A stretch of 64,000 nt of DNA from Actinomycetes bacterium (GTDB lineage Bacteria > Actinomycetota > Acidimicrobiia > Acidimicrobiales > JABEUL01), in contig JAJZNL010000001.1 in the NCBI GenBank assembly GCA_021852345.1, positions 62,001 through 126,000 of the forward strand, read 5' to 3'. The notes beneath the pieces were generated by a model. The model did not search any database and had not been told where the DNA came from. It saw nothing but the letters and a program-made list of their open reading frames with translations. The position numbers and the translations under genes were made by a program. Below, in pieces: positions 31,901-41,732 of the stretch (its first letter is position 1; each line of letters opens with the position of its first letter).

Positions 31901-33476
31901 AGGTAAGGACTCTGCATGGATATCGCCCTTTGATACCAACGGGTTCCTTGGGAGCTGGATTCAATTTAACAATCCGAAATTTATAAAATTTAATCAAGCC
32001 GCATTGACGGTTTACGATGACGGACAGCACAGCCTGCCAGCTGAGATAAAAATTTCCACCGAACAGGGTCAAAGACTGATTAAGTTAAACAAAAAGATGC
32101 CCTTTAAGACTAAAAATAATTTGTTGACCTATAAGTTAAAGTTTCCAACTATCGTAGGAAAGACTATCAGAATTACATTTGAAGCCGTAAATCCTGTATC
32201 CCCTAAAAATTATTACGGGTCGGTCGCTCCTGTATTGCCGCTTGGTGTCAATTATTTTAATGTGGGGTACGCTCCCGGTAGTCCCGTTAGTTCAACAGGC
32301 GGCACCTCAAAAATAACGTTGACCAAAACTTCGTCTGAATCAAAGGTAAATTCGGTACTCCAAAATGCATTGCTGATAGCTCCGTCGTTGCCTAAATATC
32401 TTCCAAATGTCTGTCGCAACGATTTGGCCACAATTGACGGCAAACCTATTTGGCTTAAGGTTATAGGAACTGTAACTTCGGCAATAGATGGCAGATATCT
32501 CGGTGTAGTAGGTTGTGGACCAGATGCTTCTGGAATCTTATTAAAAAGCGGACAACATATAGTTACGACCGCAGTGGGTTCCAATTTGGGCATAAACATC
32601 GACCAGATTGTCTTTGATTCTAATAAAGCAACTTCAGGTGTGGTAACTGATAATTCGTCGGGAGCCTTCATCGCCCCCGCCAAGACTTTACCACCGCCAG
32701 CTACGATAAAGGTAAAGTCTTTTGGCAATACTATGATAAACGTTAAAGTTGATACCGTGGGTAAGCCAGTTTGGTTGGTATTGGGCGAAAACTATTCGAC
32801 CGGTTGGCAGGCAAAAGTTACAAAAGCATCGCCGTCTGGCTCCAGTTCAAATCAAGGTCTTATTCTTAGGTCGAATCCGAGTCTAATAGACGCATATTCA
32901 AATGGATGGCTGATAACTCCACCGCCAGGGAAACACGTCTATGACATCAGTCTAAGTTTTGCTCCGCAAAATGATATTAACTATTCACTTATTATTTCAT
33001 TTGGCACGCTGTTTTTATGCATATCGGGTGCCTTGGTTTTGACTTTGATCTATAGGAAAAAGGCAAAGAGATTACATTTAGCTAATTCATTTGAGCCTTT
33101 ACTTACAGGTGAATCCATGTTGTTTTATTCAAACTCAAAAATTTCTGCTATCAAATCGATAATTTTTGCAGTTATATCGGGTCTTTTTGTCGGACTTAGC
33201 ATAAAACCGCTTTATGGGTTAATTGTAGGGATTATTGCGTTTGTGTTTTTAAGGTTGAGTTCAATGCGGATATTGGTAATCTTAATTTCGGTGGCATTGT
33301 TGGTTGCAGGGGTTTTTGGAATTGTGTTCGGAGAATATATACACGGCTATGCGGCTTCGGGTTCTTGGCCGTCTCAGTTTAACAATCAATCAGACCTTAT
33401 CTATCTGTCTATTACTCTAGTGGTATTGGATTCGTTAATAATCTCTGTTAGAAATTTTAGATATCCTAAGCCTTAA
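28956..33476 (+). CDS. AftD-like alpha-(1->3)-arabinofuranosyltransferase (DUF3367) with discoidin-like domains and C-terminal TM helices
   Basis: 1506 aa; N-terminal multi-TM GT-C with SVDSKQYLYLDPKNYLIQAASIWSPNVDMGTVTHQ; F5/8-type segments (RPYAAFDSNLNTGWMTG); GENYSTGWQAKV; TTG start. Confidence 0.85.
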   Translation: MLYLKIKNSRFFKFLSGSNATPYIFMAALCYVPILLTKPGVISVDSKQYLYLDPKNYLIQAASIWSPNVDMGTVTHQIIGFLMPMGEWFWLFSVLHVPVFLAQRLWLGSVYFMSGAGVYYFCKTIGLSNSGSFLSGLVYMFSPYMFQYEISMSDLLAPMAALGWMMAFTYKALKTGKNRYCLLFAVAVALSGTINATSFIYVALGPVILTLYAVIVRDSTLRRAFWVSIKILGLSLLVSLYWIEGLVVEGAYGVNILKLSESLTAISATSSPAEVFRGLGYWYFYASDSYGPIVKASVEYQTWTWLIFLSFLIPAISIISAVFIKWRYKGLSLTLIVIGMIVSVGLYPLNNPSFFGSKIENFMNTTEIGLALRSSTRATPLVVLGIAMLIGALANLIKLRSVETGFVFVVVMTLIAVFNTPGVFLGETVTSNMARGPIPSYWYQAGKYLNTKSNMTRVIQVPGQPFETYNFGTTIDPILPGLTNRPTVERRQVPLGSNFGVNLLDNFDNTIQRSNLNPNGLAAVLRLMSAGDMLVTNDLAYERYQLPSPPTTMKLFQSDLPGFSAPKTFGTKTTNYPTFNLPYYDTQTLATPFNEYKQYPLVDYPVNNARPIVRLESAQNPLIIDGDGLGVIEAANAGLLNNNPTIFYSASMTPAKIRAMANKNATLVVTDSNRKQTKIWSTFLDQNGEIETAAQNFANANNNQTDFNIFPNGTNSTRTVVSYENVKSISASSYGYPYGFAPEFRPYAAFDSNLNTGWMTGALADPVGQWIKVNLNKPVVSDQILLNQMLASAPDRWISKVKVSLDLNSKSVRNFTVNLKAQSLAQIGQKIVFPITKFDSVKITIAGIHNVSSFPISDVGFSQININNISAGEVVVPPSDLLKAVGKMSSSLRLVYIFSRQTVGSGLSRVSPETNIVRQMNVPTSRLFSISGTATLSTSVSDSRVNSILYSNAATKGNILQTDSNSKLKGDLSAYSGSVVTGGKDSAWISPFDTNGFLGSWIQFNNPKFIKFNQAALTVYDDGQHSLPAEIKISTEQGQRLIKLNKKMPFKTKNNLLTYKLKFPTIVGKTIRITFEAVNPVSPKNYYGSVAPVLPLGVNYFNVGYAPGSPVSSTGGTSKITLTKTSSESKVNSVLQNALLIAPSLPKYLPNVCRNDLATIDGKPIWLKVIGTVTSAIDGRYLGVVGCGPDASGILLKSGQHIVTTAVGSNLGINIDQIVFDSNKATSGVVTDNSSGAFIAPAKTLPPPATIKVKSFGNTMINVKVDTVGKPVWLVLGENYSTGWQAKVTKASPSGSSSNQGLILRSNPSLIDAYSNGWLITPPPGKHVYDISLSFAPQNDINYSLIISFGTLFLCISGALVLTLIYRKKAKRLHLANSFEPLLTGESMLFYSNSKISAIKSIIFAVISGLFVGLSIKPLYGLIVGIIAFVFLRLSSMRILVILISVALLVAGVFGIVFGEYIHGYAASGSWPSQFNNQSDLIYLSITLVVLDSLIISVRNFRYPKP

Positions 33477-33529
33477 TAAATATCAGAGTTGTTCGCAGAT
33501 CAAATGTATTATTTAGAGGAGCAAATTAA

Positions 33530-34894
33530 ATGGGAACCGCACTTTTTGTAATCGGAATAGTTGTTATGTTTTTTGGGAGCATTTCATTTATAGTTCCCAA
33601 TGTCGACGCAATTAGAGGACCCGCATTTTTTATTTCGTGGTTAGTTACAGAGCTTGCAGCTCAGTTTTTAGTAATAAATATCATAGTATTGGCGGTGCTG
33701 TTTAGCTTAGGTGGCTATAGGAGCATTTTTGGGATGGTGGGGACGATCTTAATACTTTTGAACTGTGCAATTTTGGTGTTTCACATTGTAAATTCCACCA
33801 AAGCCAAATCAATATTAAAAGAAGGTTTGGTTAACGGTTTAACAATCGACGATGAAAAAGGATTTAATAGAGAGACGATCGAAGAGGAATTTGAAAAAAA
33901 TTGTGCGTCAATTAAAAACGGGCTTATATTTCCTTTTCCGATTAAGCCCTCTAAAGTTAAACGAGTTAAGAATATATCCTACGTAGACGATAACTTGCGG
34001 CGGCATAAGTTAGATATATATACCGTTAATAATGAACAGAGCTCGACTAAAGAGGATTCAAAAGAGTCCGACTCGCTAGATTTAAATGCGACCGACACAA
34101 CTAATTCAAATACGGACGGTCAGGATTTGACCGATGTCGATTTGCCATTGGCAGCAGATAACCCAACTCAGCTAAAACCGGTTGTCATGGTTGTCCATGG
34201 AGGAGCCTGGGTTATCGGACAAAAGGAAAATCAAGGATTACCTCACATTCATACTTTGGTTAACCACGGTTACGTATGCGTAGCCATTAATTACAGACTT
34301 TCTCCCAAAGCAACTTGGCCGGACCATATCACCGATGTCAAATCGGCTTTAGTTTGGGTTAAAGAGAATATTGCAAATTTCGGCGGGGATAAGGATAATA
34401 TAGCCCTTCTAGGCATGTCAGCTGGAGGCCATTTGGTCTCGCTTGCGGCTTTGAGCATGAACGATCCTCAGTATCAAACTGGATTTGAGGACAAAGATAC
34501 GTCTTTTAAGGCGTGCGTTCCGATCTACCCCGTTTTAGATTTAACGAATTCCCTAAAGGTGCAGTCACGTCAGCTGATATCGATGCTTTCCAGGTTTGTT
34601 TTTAAAACGTCCTTACGAAGCGACAACCAAAATTGGGAAAACGCATCCCCTTTGTTCAGAAATATGGAAAACGCTCCGCCTATGTTTATTCTCCACGGAA
34701 GCAAAGATCTGCTTGTTCCTATCCAAGAGTCGATTGAATTTGTGAATCGATACAGACAAAATAACAATATCGTATGTTTTGCGAATTTGACAGGCGCACA
34801 GCATGCATTTGAGATTTTTTGGTCATACAGAGCTCGAAAATCTGTTGCTGCGGTGTTGACATTTCTTAATTTTATGTGTAAAGAGTGTCTTTGA
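33530..34894 (+). CDS. Membrane-anchored alpha/beta hydrolase (esterase/lipase)
   Basis: VMVVHGGAWVIGQKEN, YVCVAINYRLSPKATWPDHITDVKSALVWVKENIANFGGDKDNIALLGMSAGGHL; N-terminal TM helices. Confidence 0.92.
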   Translation: MGTALFVIGIVVMFFGSISFIVPNVDAIRGPAFFISWLVTELAAQFLVINIIVLAVLFSLGGYRSIFGMVGTILILLNCAILVFHIVNSTKAKSILKEGLVNGLTIDDEKGFNRETIEEEFEKNCASIKNGLIFPFPIKPSKVKRVKNISYVDDNLRRHKLDIYTVNNEQSSTKEDSKESDSLDLNATDTTNSNTDGQDLTDVDLPLAADNPTQLKPVVMVVHGGAWVIGQKENQGLPHIHTLVNHGYVCVAINYRLSPKATWPDHITDVKSALVWVKENIANFGGDKDNIALLGMSAGGHLVSLAALSMNDPQYQTGFEDKDTSFKACVPIYPVLDLTNSLKVQSRQLISMLSRFVFKTSLRSDNQNWENASPLFRNMENAPPMFILHGSKDLLVPIQESIEFVNRYRQNNNIVCFANLTGAQHAFEIFWSYRARKSVAAVLTFLNFMCKECL

Positions 34895-34957
34895 AGCATT
34901 TAAACTATTATTAAGTGAATTTTAAACGATAGTTAGCATTATTGAGGTGGAATGTAG

Positions 34958-35842
34958 ATGAATAGCAGATTAATCGGCGATATGGCCGTTAGTGAAGTCG
35001 GATTGGGAGTTATGGGTCTTGCTCTAGCTGGTCGCCCCGATGAAAAAGATGCTATTCAAGTTATCTGTGCAGCTTTAGACAATGGGATAAATTTTATTGA
35101 TACGGCAGACTGCTACTGTTTGGATTCAGAAATTGACCACGGATACGGAGAAAGGCTCGTCGGAAAAGCACTTAAGGAGTACGGCGGCAATACCGCAGGA
35201 GTAAAAGTGGCCACAAAGGGCGGTAAACGTAAGCCCAAAGAAGGCATGTGGCCTACAAACGGCAAACCCGAATATCTCAAATCCGCTTGTGAGCAAAGCC
35301 TTAAGAATTTGGGTGTAGATACCATAGATCTCTATCAGCTGCATGCTCCCGATGAAAATGTACCTCTAGAGGAGTCTCTGGGGGCATTGGTTGAGCTTCA
35401 ACAGGAAGGTAAAATAAACAATATTGGGGTTTCAAACTTCGACGCCGATCAGTTAAATCTGGCCATGACAATTGCCCCCGTTGCAAGTGTTCAAAATCGA
35501 CTGTCACCGTTTGACAGGTCTTCGTTGGACTTAATAGAATTTTGCACTATGTTTGGAATAGCCTTAATCGCATATTCGCCCTTGGGTGGAGCGTCCAAAG
35601 CTAAAAGGGTTGGTGAATTTGTTCATGAATTTCAATATGTCGCTGGTACCCATCAAGTAACGGCTCAGCAAATTGTTTTGGCTTGGGAGCTTAATTTATC
35701 GCATATAGTAATTCCTATACCTACCTGCAGGTCCGCTGAAACCGTTAAAAGCTGTGTAGAGTCCGCAGACGTTAGGTTGTCAACCGAAGATATGATACTT
35801 TTGACCAATTCCGTACCGACTGGCGATGCTTCGATCGATTAA
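34958..35842 (+). CDS. Aldo/keto reductase
   Basis: VGLGVMGL...NFIDTADCY, DTIDLYQLHAPD, GKINNIGVSNF, AYSPLGGA, VIPIPTCRSAE. Confidence 0.92.
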   Translation: MNSRLIGDMAVSEVGLGVMGLALAGRPDEKDAIQVICAALDNGINFIDTADCYCLDSEIDHGYGERLVGKALKEYGGNTAGVKVATKGGKRKPKEGMWPTNGKPEYLKSACEQSLKNLGVDTIDLYQLHAPDENVPLEESLGALVELQQEGKINNIGVSNFDADQLNLAMTIAPVASVQNRLSPFDRSSLDLIEFCTMFGIALIAYSPLGGASKAKRVGEFVHEFQYVAGTHQVTAQQIVLAWELNLSHIVIPIPTCRSAETVKSCVESADVRLSTEDMILLTNSVPTGDASID

Positions 35843-36113
35843 AAACCTGCCGCCTTTTTCATTCCTTTTCTATAATTGTAGGTTTTCGGTAAGCTCTATT
35901 TAATGTATCTGTTGTAGGGTCATCTTTTTTTTAGGTAATTCTGATTAAAAGCCATTATGCCTGAAAAATTTACTTAAAACTTTACTGCGTAAATTTCTGA
36001 ATAACTTGCTGGACAATTGCCTGTGTAGTTTCCTGGAAAATTTATTGCGGTTTTAACAGTGCAATTGTATCGTTTTGAGACATTCGATTAGACCGAATGG
36101 ATAGATTTAGTCC

Positions 36114-37574
36114 GTGTCTTACGATTCAACTAGTAATTCAATTAGCAGCTCATTAAGTAACTTGGCCTACCTTAAGGCCGAAGTCTTACTTAACGGTGGT
36201 GGCTTGCCTCTGGGTTATAAATTAAACGGAAGGTTGCAGTTTTCTCATCCGGAAAGACCTATATTAATTTTGGGTCCTTCGCGTTCGGGAAAAAGTTCTT
36301 CGATTATTATTCCGTCGATACTGAGTAATTTTGGTCCTACGGTATCGCTGTCCACAAAAACTGACCTCATGCAAACTTCGGCTAAAGCCAAAGGGTTGGT
36401 TGGCAACGTTTGGTGTTATGATCCAAGCGACTCGCTCAGCATCTCTGAGCTGGAATCGCTGAATGTTAAAAAGGTTAAATGGTCGCCGTTAGATGCTGTC
36501 TCCGATTGGGAAAGCGCTTTAAGGGTGACTAATTTAATCGTCGGTTCTTCCATGGCAGTTGGCGATATTAATGCCAATCATTGGAATGAACGGGCGGAAA
36601 CTTTAATAGGCCCGCTCATGTATGCAGCACACCTATCTAACAGAACGATAAAAGATGTAGTCGTAAGCATATTGACTCGGGATCTGTCGTGGGTTACTGA
36701 TGCATTGGATCGGTTTGATTCAGATTCCATGGCAAAGTATGTACTTGCTTCGATAATGACTACCGAAGACCGGGAACTTTCAGGAATATTTTCAACTGCC
36801 GCATCCATGCTTACCGTGTACAAGTCCTCAAAGACACTGGACAATTCTTTGAATTCAAATTTTAGCCCCGCAAAGTTTGTAAAGTCCGCAGATACTCTTT
36901 TTATCTGTTCGTCAGGCAGTGAACAGATTAGAACGGCCCCACTTATCGTTACAATGTTGGATTCGATTCGATCACGGACATATGAAAAATACGCACATGA
37001 AATGACAAATCTTGAACATAAAGTATTTACTTCAAGGCGAACTTTATTTGCGTTAGACGAGTTAGGACAGTCGGCAAAGATGCCGTTTTTACCGGGCATG
37101 ATTGCAGAAGGTGGCGGTCAGGGAATAACAACTTTGGCCTGTTTTCAAGACTTAAGTCAGGCGGCTGCAAAATATGGTCCCATTGCCGACGGGTTTTTGA
37201 CCCTTTTCCCGACTAAAGTGATCTTTAACGGTATATCGGATAAAAAAACCGTAGAGGCAATTTCATTATTGGCAGGAGAGCATGAAATTGAAAGATTCAG
37301 TTATAGCTATGACACAAGGGCCATAACGTTGTCTGAAAAGCTGGCATTTAAGATGTTTAATGTGAAGCCGAAATCCCCAATGAAACAAATTACCAAGTCA
37401 ACTCAAACACTTAAGACCCTACCGCCAGATAAGGTTTCAACTGGTAGGCTAAATTCCGTACTTTTGGTTGATTCGGCTATGCCACCTACTTTCTTAGGTC
37501 AAAACAGGTATTTTAATCAGGAAAAATATTTAAAAATATTGGACACTACTGATAAAAGTGAAATTTCGCTCTAA
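36114..37574 (+). CDS. VirD4/TraG/TraD-type conjugative coupling ATPase (type IV secretion coupling protein-like)
   Basis: ILILGPSRSGKSSSIIIPSILSNFGPTVSLSTKTDLMQTSAKAKG; RTLFALDELGQSAKMPFLPGMIAEGGGQGITTLACFQDLSQAAAKYG. Confidence 0.87.
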   Translation: MSYDSTSNSISSSLSNLAYLKAEVLLNGGGLPLGYKLNGRLQFSHPERPILILGPSRSGKSSSIIIPSILSNFGPTVSLSTKTDLMQTSAKAKGLVGNVWCYDPSDSLSISELESLNVKKVKWSPLDAVSDWESALRVTNLIVGSSMAVGDINANHWNERAETLIGPLMYAAHLSNRTIKDVVVSILTRDLSWVTDALDRFDSDSMAKYVLASIMTTEDRELSGIFSTAASMLTVYKSSKTLDNSLNSNFSPAKFVKSADTLFICSSGSEQIRTAPLIVTMLDSIRSRTYEKYAHEMTNLEHKVFTSRRTLFALDELGQSAKMPFLPGMIAEGGGQGITTLACFQDLSQAAAKYGPIADGFLTLFPTKVIFNGISDKKTVEAISLLAGEHEIERFSYSYDTRAITLSEKLAFKMFNVKPKSPMKQITKSTQTLKTLPPDKVSTGRLNSVLLVDSAMPPTFLGQNRYFNQEKYLKILDTTDKSEISL

Positions 37575-37803
37575 TGCAAGCTTCGAAGGTTTCTCATAAA
37601 TTTCATCCAAATTTATAAAAATAGCGATTGTCTTTTTGTTCTCGCTTAATAGAATGCGATTTGCTTACTGTGAACTTTTCACTATAAGTAATTAAAGTTC
37701 GCAAAAAATTCAATTTTTATTATTCTTTGTGGCAACAACTTGTTAAATTTGCTAATTTATAGATATACCGATATTTCGTAAATCACAGAGCCAAGACGAC
37801 AGG

Positions 37804-38778
37804 GTGGAGCGACTGCAAGTGGCAGCCGAGCTGGCTGTTAATGTTATTTTTCAGTTTGAACAGGTTCTAATAAAGATAGTTCAGCGTGAAGAATCAATCG
37901 ATACCTTAAAAGGTATAGTCACAGATACCATGAAGGATCCGACCGAGGCTGAGAAAAAAGCCAAAGCTGAGTTTTTAAAGATTTTAAATAACTCGTTGAT
38001 GGGGGTTACCCAGCAAATGGTTGACTCCAAGATTACTGAAAATAACTATACAATTGACGAAGTGGTGGAGATTAACCTGGCCTGTCGCCTGGTCGCTTAC
38101 TGTGTGGCACAGCTCTCGTTTAATGTTGTTTCTGGTATTATAAGTAGAAATATCGCCGATATTATTGCAAGGTCAAAAGCCGGACTGTTAAAAGACCGAG
38201 AGACCGAACTCCGGCGTGAATACTTTGCTCAATGGAAAGAGGTTCACGAAGCTGAATTGGCCGAAGAGGAAAATAAGAAGGTACTTGAAGACGAAAAGCG
38301 GTGGGCCGAGTGGGATTCGTTAAGCGATGCTGAAAGAGCGGCCAGAACTTTTGAAATGGCTGAAGCATTAACGATGGGTGGTGCTCAAACCAAAACTACT
38401 AGTGGTAAAACACCTGAAGAGATCGAGAAGGAAAAACGAGATAAAGCGGAGGCAGAGAAAAGGCTTGAAGCTGAAGCCTTGGAAGGTGCGGCAAAACAGG
38501 CATCGGCAAAATTAATTAAAGAACTCGAAGAGAAGGTAATGATTGATTTTGAAAAGTTTATGGTCGGAACATTTAATATGTGGGCAGTGGAAAACGGATC
38601 TGGCAATGCCGTCGCAGACGAAGCCGCAGATATAGCCGCTAAATGTCTGCAGGCCTATACCGCCGAAGGAGAAACATCTCAAGCACTTCAAGTTTTTGAA
38701 GGGTTGGTTCTAGGGCGCATGACCAAAGAAGTCGTAGACGAAGTCCGTGATTGGTTTGCCTTAAGAGCTAAAGTTTAA
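37804..38778 (+). CDS. Hypothetical coiled-coil-rich protein
   Basis: 324 aa GTG-start ORF with long E/K/A-rich central region. Confidence 0.65.
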   Translation: MERLQVAAELAVNVIFQFEQVLIKIVQREESIDTLKGIVTDTMKDPTEAEKKAKAEFLKILNNSLMGVTQQMVDSKITENNYTIDEVVEINLACRLVAYCVAQLSFNVVSGIISRNIADIIARSKAGLLKDRETELRREYFAQWKEVHEAELAEEENKKVLEDEKRWAEWDSLSDAERAARTFEMAEALTMGGAQTKTTSGKTPEEIEKEKRDKAEAEKRLEAEALEGAAKQASAKLIKELEEKVMIDFEKFMVGTFNMWAVENGSGNAVADEAADIAAKCLQAYTAEGETSQALQVFEGLVLGRMTKEVVDEVRDWFALRAKV

Positions 38779-38922
38779 AGCTGGCTTAAGAGTGGGTTGT
38801 TAAAATCAGTTAACTTAAGCAAGAATTTAACTCGGTTTCCATAGGAACAGCAATATAGGAATTTTGTAAGTTAACGAAGTTACATTGAATCCGATAAAAA
38901 ACACGAAGGTGCCCGTAGTCAG

Positions 38923-40560
38923 TTAACTAAGTGAATAAACCATAAGTTTATATGGTCCACTGTAGGGAAACTGATATTTAAGAGATTCGGCTCCGCCAGT
39001 CTCTATGGCTAAATATGGTTTATTTTGAATCTCATATAGTATCGGTGCAACGGCAATTGGAGCGCCTACATTGGTATTCCAAATAGTTTGTCCTGATTTT
39101 TCGTCCAAGATTTTTAGGTTTCCGTTTTCAAATCCAGCAAATACCAGCCCTGAAGCGGTTGTGCTTACTCCTCCTATGGATGGAGAACTAAATTTATCCT
39201 GCCACAAGACCGTTCCAGTATCGGTATCTATTCCTGTAATGGTTCCAGCTGGTGTAATTCCTGTTGGCGTAATCGAGGTACTACCGGCATCTTCTCTGTC
39301 TTGACTGGGATTAGCCGCAGCTGGAGTCGTTGGGCTCGATTTGATGATAGTGGGAAAATTAGTTCCGGCAACTATGGCTGTTGCGTTTTGAGGATCAAAT
39401 GACGTTCCGCCATAATTTGCTCCGCCCTCTGATCCCGGCCACTCCAATGTCCCCGAAATGCTAGGCGGAGTACGATCAATCTTGACAAAAGGTATTGGAG
39501 ACAGCGGTCTTTTCCCGTTTGACAGATTCATTTCATACCAGTAACCGTCTTTACCGGCTTCACCCACCGTAAGTTTGTTTTGTCTATAAAAGATCACAGG
39601 TGGCGAAGCTGCATCCGAATCCCAAAGGTCGTGAGAAACTTCCTGACTAGCCCAGACAAGTTTTCCGTTGTTAACATTTAGGGCGACAACAGAATCTGTA
39701 TACGGATCGCTTCCAGGTCTTAGTTCACCGTAAAAATCCGGTGATGGATTTCCTGTACCTGCTATCAACAGGTTATTTACAATGACAGGAGTTGTCCATA
39801 TGTCTCCACCGCCGTGATTTCCAGTTGTTGGTTGATTCCACGATACTCCCGGCGGCGGTATGGCGTACCATTTCCATACGGTAGAACCAGAGTTAATATC
39901 GATTGCCTCCAAAAATCCCCTCGTGCCTTCGTCGCCTCCAGAGGTTCCGACGATGGCGAAGTTTTTATAAATGAGTGGAGCCATCATTTCTGAGTATCCC
40001 AGAGCGGGATCGGCTACTTGAAACTTATTTATCAAAGTGCCGGTGAACCTGTTTAATATAATGAGATAATCGTCAGCCGTTAAAAGAAAGACGTAGTTTC
40101 CACTCACTGCTGGTCCCCTATTGGATTCAGCCGACCAACCCGGAACATAACTAAGTGGCGGAATATAGCTCCAAATTAACGAACCAGTAACTGCATTAAA
40201 TGCGTAGAGTCCGTCACCAGATGTCGTAACATAAAGGTAATTACCCACTTCTATGGGTTCGCATTCCTGTCCGCCCACTCTGAAATGATTCAAATTGTAT
40301 GAGAATTTTAAGGTTAAATTTGAGAGATTTGATGACGTTAACGTTTTGATCGGCGAATAGCGATCCCCCCATAAGTTGTTTCCGACCTGAGGCCAGCTAT
40401 ATGAAAGTTCCGATAGAGTTTTCGGTATCACTATTTTGATATGTCTTTTAGTAACAGCTATGGGCTTACTGTTAGTGCATGCCCCCAAAGCCGCAATACT
40501 TAAAATCAATATTGCAATTGAACTATAAACTCTTTTTGTTCTCGGAGGTTTAGCTGACAT
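38923..40560 (-). CDS. Secreted PQQ-binding-like beta-propeller lipoprotein (quinoprotein-like)
   Basis: Lipobox LGAC; NLWGDRYSPIKTLTSSNLSNLTLKFSY; repeated blades GLYAFNAVTGSLIWSY, GTITGIDTDTGTVLWQDKF, GNLKILDEKSGQTIWN. Confidence 0.85.
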   Translation of the reverse strand: MSAKPPRTKRVYSSIAILILSIAALGACTNSKPIAVTKRHIKIVIPKTLSELSYSWPQVGNNLWGDRYSPIKTLTSSNLSNLTLKFSYNLNHFRVGGQECEPIEVGNYLYVTTSGDGLYAFNAVTGSLIWSYIPPLSYVPGWSAESNRGPAVSGNYVFLLTADDYLIILNRFTGTLINKFQVADPALGYSEMMAPLIYKNFAIVGTSGGDEGTRGFLEAIDINSGSTVWKWYAIPPPGVSWNQPTTGNHGGGDIWTTPVIVNNLLIAGTGNPSPDFYGELRPGSDPYTDSVVALNVNNGKLVWASQEVSHDLWDSDAASPPVIFYRQNKLTVGEAGKDGYWYEMNLSNGKRPLSPIPFVKIDRTPPSISGTLEWPGSEGGANYGGTSFDPQNATAIVAGTNFPTIIKSSPTTPAAANPSQDREDAGSTSITPTGITPAGTITGIDTDTGTVLWQDKFSSPSIGGVSTTASGLVFAGFENGNLKILDEKSGQTIWNTNVGAPIAVAPILYEIQNKPYLAIETGGAESLKYQFPYSGPYKLMVYSLS

Positions 40561-40790
40561 AATTAATGACGGATTTAGGATTAATAGCGGAGTCGGGAAT
40601 TTTAAGTTGGCTCTATTTTAATTCCGGTTTATCTTATGGGTCAAATGTTACAGAAAAAAGCGTTGATTTGATTCCTAGTTTTAGCTTTTAAGTGCAAATT
40701 GAATTAATTACCTTATATGTTTGGTTGGTAAATTTATAAGTTAAAATCAGCTACAAAATGTGAAAAAGTCTAAAGTTTTGAAGCTAGTGG

Positions 40791-41456
40791 TTACACTAAT
40801 GAAAAGTTTGAAGGGAGGCTTTTGCGACCGCAAACCGCCAATAGTATGTCTTTGGCCGCTTCAGTCCCTGAAGCAATTTCGGCGGCTAGTTTTAGTGATT
40901 CACTTATCGGCAAGTTAAAGATATCAGGCAGTTCTAAGTCGGCTGCTTTTGATAAATCCAGGCTGTGAACAGTAAGTTCAAATGTGCGCGTCGGAAGGTA
41001 ACCAATAAGTGACATCTGTCCGAAAGGGCTAGCAATGGGAGTATCGTCTGCTGAATTATCGACTAAGTTTTTAACTCGGGTTGCCAATTCTTTTATGAAA
41101 CCGCATAGGTCATTTTTCATGTCTTGTGAAGCTGCTTTTGCACGTTCGCTTATACCTTTGTCTCTGTTTATTCTGGCTTGTGAGCCGACCGGGGAATCTG
41201 CAGCCAGTTTAAAATATTCAGCAGCATTCATTAATGGCGGTAGGTTTCCTATTTTGTTGGAGTAATCTTCGATTGTGGTAAATGCCCTGGCGCTGTGGGC
41301 TACTAATTCTAAAATGGTCCAATCGCCTAAAGCATGATTATTAAGGTTTCCTGTAGGTATGTTACTTACAAGTTCTACAAATCCTTCGGTTGCGAACTTG
41401 AAAGCCAATCGGCAACGTTTGTTGTAATTGTTAACCTCATTTGAATTGTCTTCCAT
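40791..41456 (-). CDS. Maleylpyruvate-isomerase / mycothiol-dependent (DinB-like) family protein
   Basis: LGDWTILELVAHSARAFTTIEDY; RTFELTVHSLDLSKA. Confidence 0.7.
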   Translation of the reverse strand: MEDNSNEVNNYNKRCRLAFKFATEGFVELVSNIPTGNLNNHALGDWTILELVAHSARAFTTIEDYSNKIGNLPPLMNAAEYFKLAADSPVGSQARINRDKGISERAKAASQDMKNDLCGFIKELATRVKNLVDNSADDTPIASPFGQMSLIGYLPTRTFELTVHSLDLSKAADLELPDIFNLPISESLKLAAEIASGTEAAKDILLAVCGRKSLPSNFSLV

Positions 41457-41687
41457 TGATTACCTCCTTTGCGCGTAATATATACGACGAAAGTTACTTG
41501 GATTAGAACGTATTATAAAATTTAAGATGCGGTTGTGTCGTTCTTTATCATATCATTAAACCGATAATCATAAACCTTGTTGTCAGTTTCAAAATTATCA
41601 GGAATGTTTTGGTATCTTTAATCACCATAGAAATTACGAAAATTTGTCTGCAGCTGAATGTTTAAGATTTCTGTTATCGTGATCACT

Positions 41688-41732
41688 GTAATCTCAAAAT
41701 CAGTAATATCAAAATCAGTAATCTCAAAAAAG
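41688..41732. repeat. Three ~15-bp tandem repeats (GTAATCTCAAAATCA-like)
   Basis: GTAATCTCAAAATCA / GTAATATCAAAATCA / GTAATCTCAAAAAAG. Confidence 0.8.

Noticed and set aside
32252-32728. 158-aa antisense ORF
   Set aside because: Entirely inside the AftD-like CDS; shadow ORF with no recognisable motif.
36578-37099. 173-aa antisense ORF inside the VirD4-like gene
   Set aside because: Opposite strand of a well-supported ATPase; no motif or RBS.
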